DNA of 64,000 nt from Butyrivibrio sp. INlla21 (GTDB lineage Bacteria > Bacillota > Clostridia > Lachnospirales > Lachnospiraceae). The translations under genes and the position numbers were made by a program. Positions 62,901 to 64,000 of the stretch are shown in pieces. The stretch lies in contig NZ_FPCC01000004.1 in assembly GCF_900116875.1 (NCBI RefSeq), forward strand, positions 62,001-126,000. The letters are read 5' to 3'. The notes under the pieces are model-generated. The model did not search any database. It saw only the letters and a program-made list of their open reading frames with translations, and was not told the origin of the DNA. Position 1 is the stretch's first letter. Each line of letters opens with the position of its first letter.

Positions 62901-64000
62901 TTAAACAGTAACGAACTGCTTGGTGCTGTCTGAAAGCTGACTGGTAACTCTGTTGTTGTTGTCCATAGCTTCTCCGATGCCCTGCATCTGTCCTACAATC
63001 TCTGTTGAGTTTGTAGCTGAAGTATTGATCGCAACCGTACTCTCCTGTACCGACTGGTTGATCGATGTAACATGCTCTGACATCTGCTCCATGATAACGC
63101 CGAGATTCTCAGCTTTTTCACTGAACTTATTAAGCATATCATCAATTATTGCCGCTGTATTCTCATACTTCTCTCCAACCTCTACAAATGCATCGTAATC
63201 GGAAAGAACTGTGGTATTGATAAATTCAAGCACCTGCATGGCATTATCTGAAAGAGACTTAACCGCATCCGTAACATCCTGACTGATCTTCTGGATATTA
63301 CCAGCTGTCTGTCTGCTGTTCTCGGCAAGTGAGCTGATCTCCTCAGCAACAACCGCAAAGCCTCTTCCGGCTTCACCTGCTCTTGCAGCTTCAATGCTGG
63401 CGTTAAGAGCAAGAAGATTGGTCTGTGATGCGATATCAAGAATTACATTGGTAAGCTCACCAATCTGATTAACCTGCTCGGAATCCTGAACTGACTGCTC
63501 AAGAACGGCACTGAGCTCTTCCATCTTACTTCCCGTGTTGCTCTTCTTCTGGTTAACTTCTTCCTGAACGGATTCAGCCTCAATCTTGATGTGCTCAGCT
63601 GTCTCTTTTCCTTCCGCAACTTCTGCATTGATGCTGTCTGTAGCGCTCTTAACATCAACAAGTTTCTCAGTCATTGTTGTAGCTGTAGCCGATACAGTGT
63701 CCATGCTTGCAGAGAGCTCCTGAAGAGCTGCCGAAGTATTGGTAACATTGTCGTTGGCTTTCTGTATCTTCTCGGAAACCTCTTCCTCCGATGTTGTAAG
63801 TACAACCGTTCCGTTCTTAACTTCACGCATAACGTTCTGAAGATTCTCAATAAATCTGTTGAAACCGTTCTTAAAGAAAATAAGCTCGGAATTAGTCTTG
63901 GTATTGATCCTTGTCGTAAGATCTCCTTTGCCGTTATCAATATCATCTATGATCGCATTAACTTCATTGGAGATAGATCTGATCTTCTTAACGATAACAA
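62901..64000 (-). CDS. Methyl-accepting chemotaxis protein, 3' part (cut by window edge)
   Basis: The cytoplasmic signalling part of a chemoreceptor, truncated at the right edge. The frame stays open upstream of the ATG at 63830 to the last base, so at least 366 residues are encoded in the window and the sensor and first membrane helix lie outside. The visible start ([33 protein letters not shown]) fits a HAMP-linked region. The methyl-accepting coiled coil follows, with the hairpin tip [49 protein letters not shown] near the centre. The end is free of an NWETF tether. Confidence 0.93.
   Translation of the reverse strand, partial: VIVKKIRSISNEVNAIIDDIDNGKGDLTTRINTKTNSELIFFKNGFNRFIENLQNVMREVKNGTVVLTTSEEEVSEKIQKANDNVTNTSAALQELSASMDTVSATATTMTEKLVDVKSATDSINAEVAEGKETAEHIKIEAESVQEEVNQKKSNTGSKMEELSAVLEQSVQDSEQVNQIGELTNVILDIASQTNLLALNASIEAARAGEAGRGFAVVAEEISSLAENSRQTAGNIQKISQDVTDAVKSLSDNAMQVLEFINTTVLSDYDAFVEVGEKYENTAAIIDDMLNKFSEKAENLGVIMEQMSEHVTSINQSVQESTVAINTSATNSTEIVGQMQGIGEAMDNNNRVTSQLSDSTKQFVTV

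Overview
The window looks like a chromosomal segment of an anaerobic, moderately AT-rich Firmicute of the Lachnospiraceae, probably Butyrivibrio-like. This rests on the gene families and their order (ruvA-ruvB-zapA-U32 peptidase, recA-recX, fhs-folD beside an Nfn-type transhydrogenase, GerW with a DUF2953 protein), strong AGGAGG-type ribosome binding sites with frequent TTG/GTG starts, and CGAAC-type LexA boxes. I see no prophage, insertion sequence, rRNA or CRISPR. The segment is gene dense and no gene-free stretch exceeds 300 bases. Nearly all genes are on the minus strand, so read right to left.

Layout. 1-2.1 kb: cobyric acid synthase and an MscL channel with a zinc-ribbon tail. 2.2-17.9 kb: the most unusual region, a ten-gene minus-strand operon. 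It starts at a promoter with a perfect 29-bp operator and encodes a YtrA-like GntR repressor, an ABC ATPase, an ABC-2 permease with a large C-terminal domain, two sugar-type (MalF/MalG) permeases without their own ATPase, an HlyD-like adaptor, a MacB-core-like membrane protein and three very large paralogous lipoproteins. Each lipoprotein joins a propeller-like N-terminal half to a solute-binding-protein half. 17.9-25.7 kb: DUF711 and ACT-domain proteins, a WalJ-like metallo-hydrolase, an FtsA/PilM-like ATPase with tandem beta-grasp-like repeats, coaE, a DNA polymerase I whose 5'-nuclease domain has decayed, and a small zinc-finger membrane protein. 25.8-31.1 kb: HD-GYP protein, NUDIX hydrolase, tRNA-Leu(CAA), DRTGG/CBS family II pyrophosphatase and membrane proteins.

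31.2-38.3 kb: a heterodimeric ABC exporter, an rRNA m5C methyltransferase, a DtxR-type regulator and RNase Y. 38.4-41.8 kb: two small lipoproteins with a structured leader, recX, and recA with two LexA boxes. 41.9-45.5 kb: a coiled-coil J-domain protein, GerW, a DUF2953 protein, an orphan small protein and a second HD-GYP protein lacking the His of its HD motif. 45.5-62.1 kb: cell-envelope and division genes (PBP, FtsW/RodA, ZapA, FtsK), U32 peptidase, ruvAB, NfnAB, a TPR/chitobiase-C-like membrane protein, folD and fhs. 62.2-64 kb: an orphan plus-strand gene and the 3' part of a methyl-accepting chemotaxis protein that runs off the right edge.

How they work together. fhs and folD form the one-carbon/tetrahydrofolate route; NfnAB balances NADH, NADPH and ferredoxin, which suits a fermentative anaerobe. 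The 2.2-17.9 kb operon is best read as one envelope system in which a drug-stress-type exporter module (YtrA/ABC/HlyD/MacB-like) has been combined with an importer-type module (MalFG plus lipoproteins). Its substrate cannot be told from sequence, and it is the strongest candidate here for an undescribed system.
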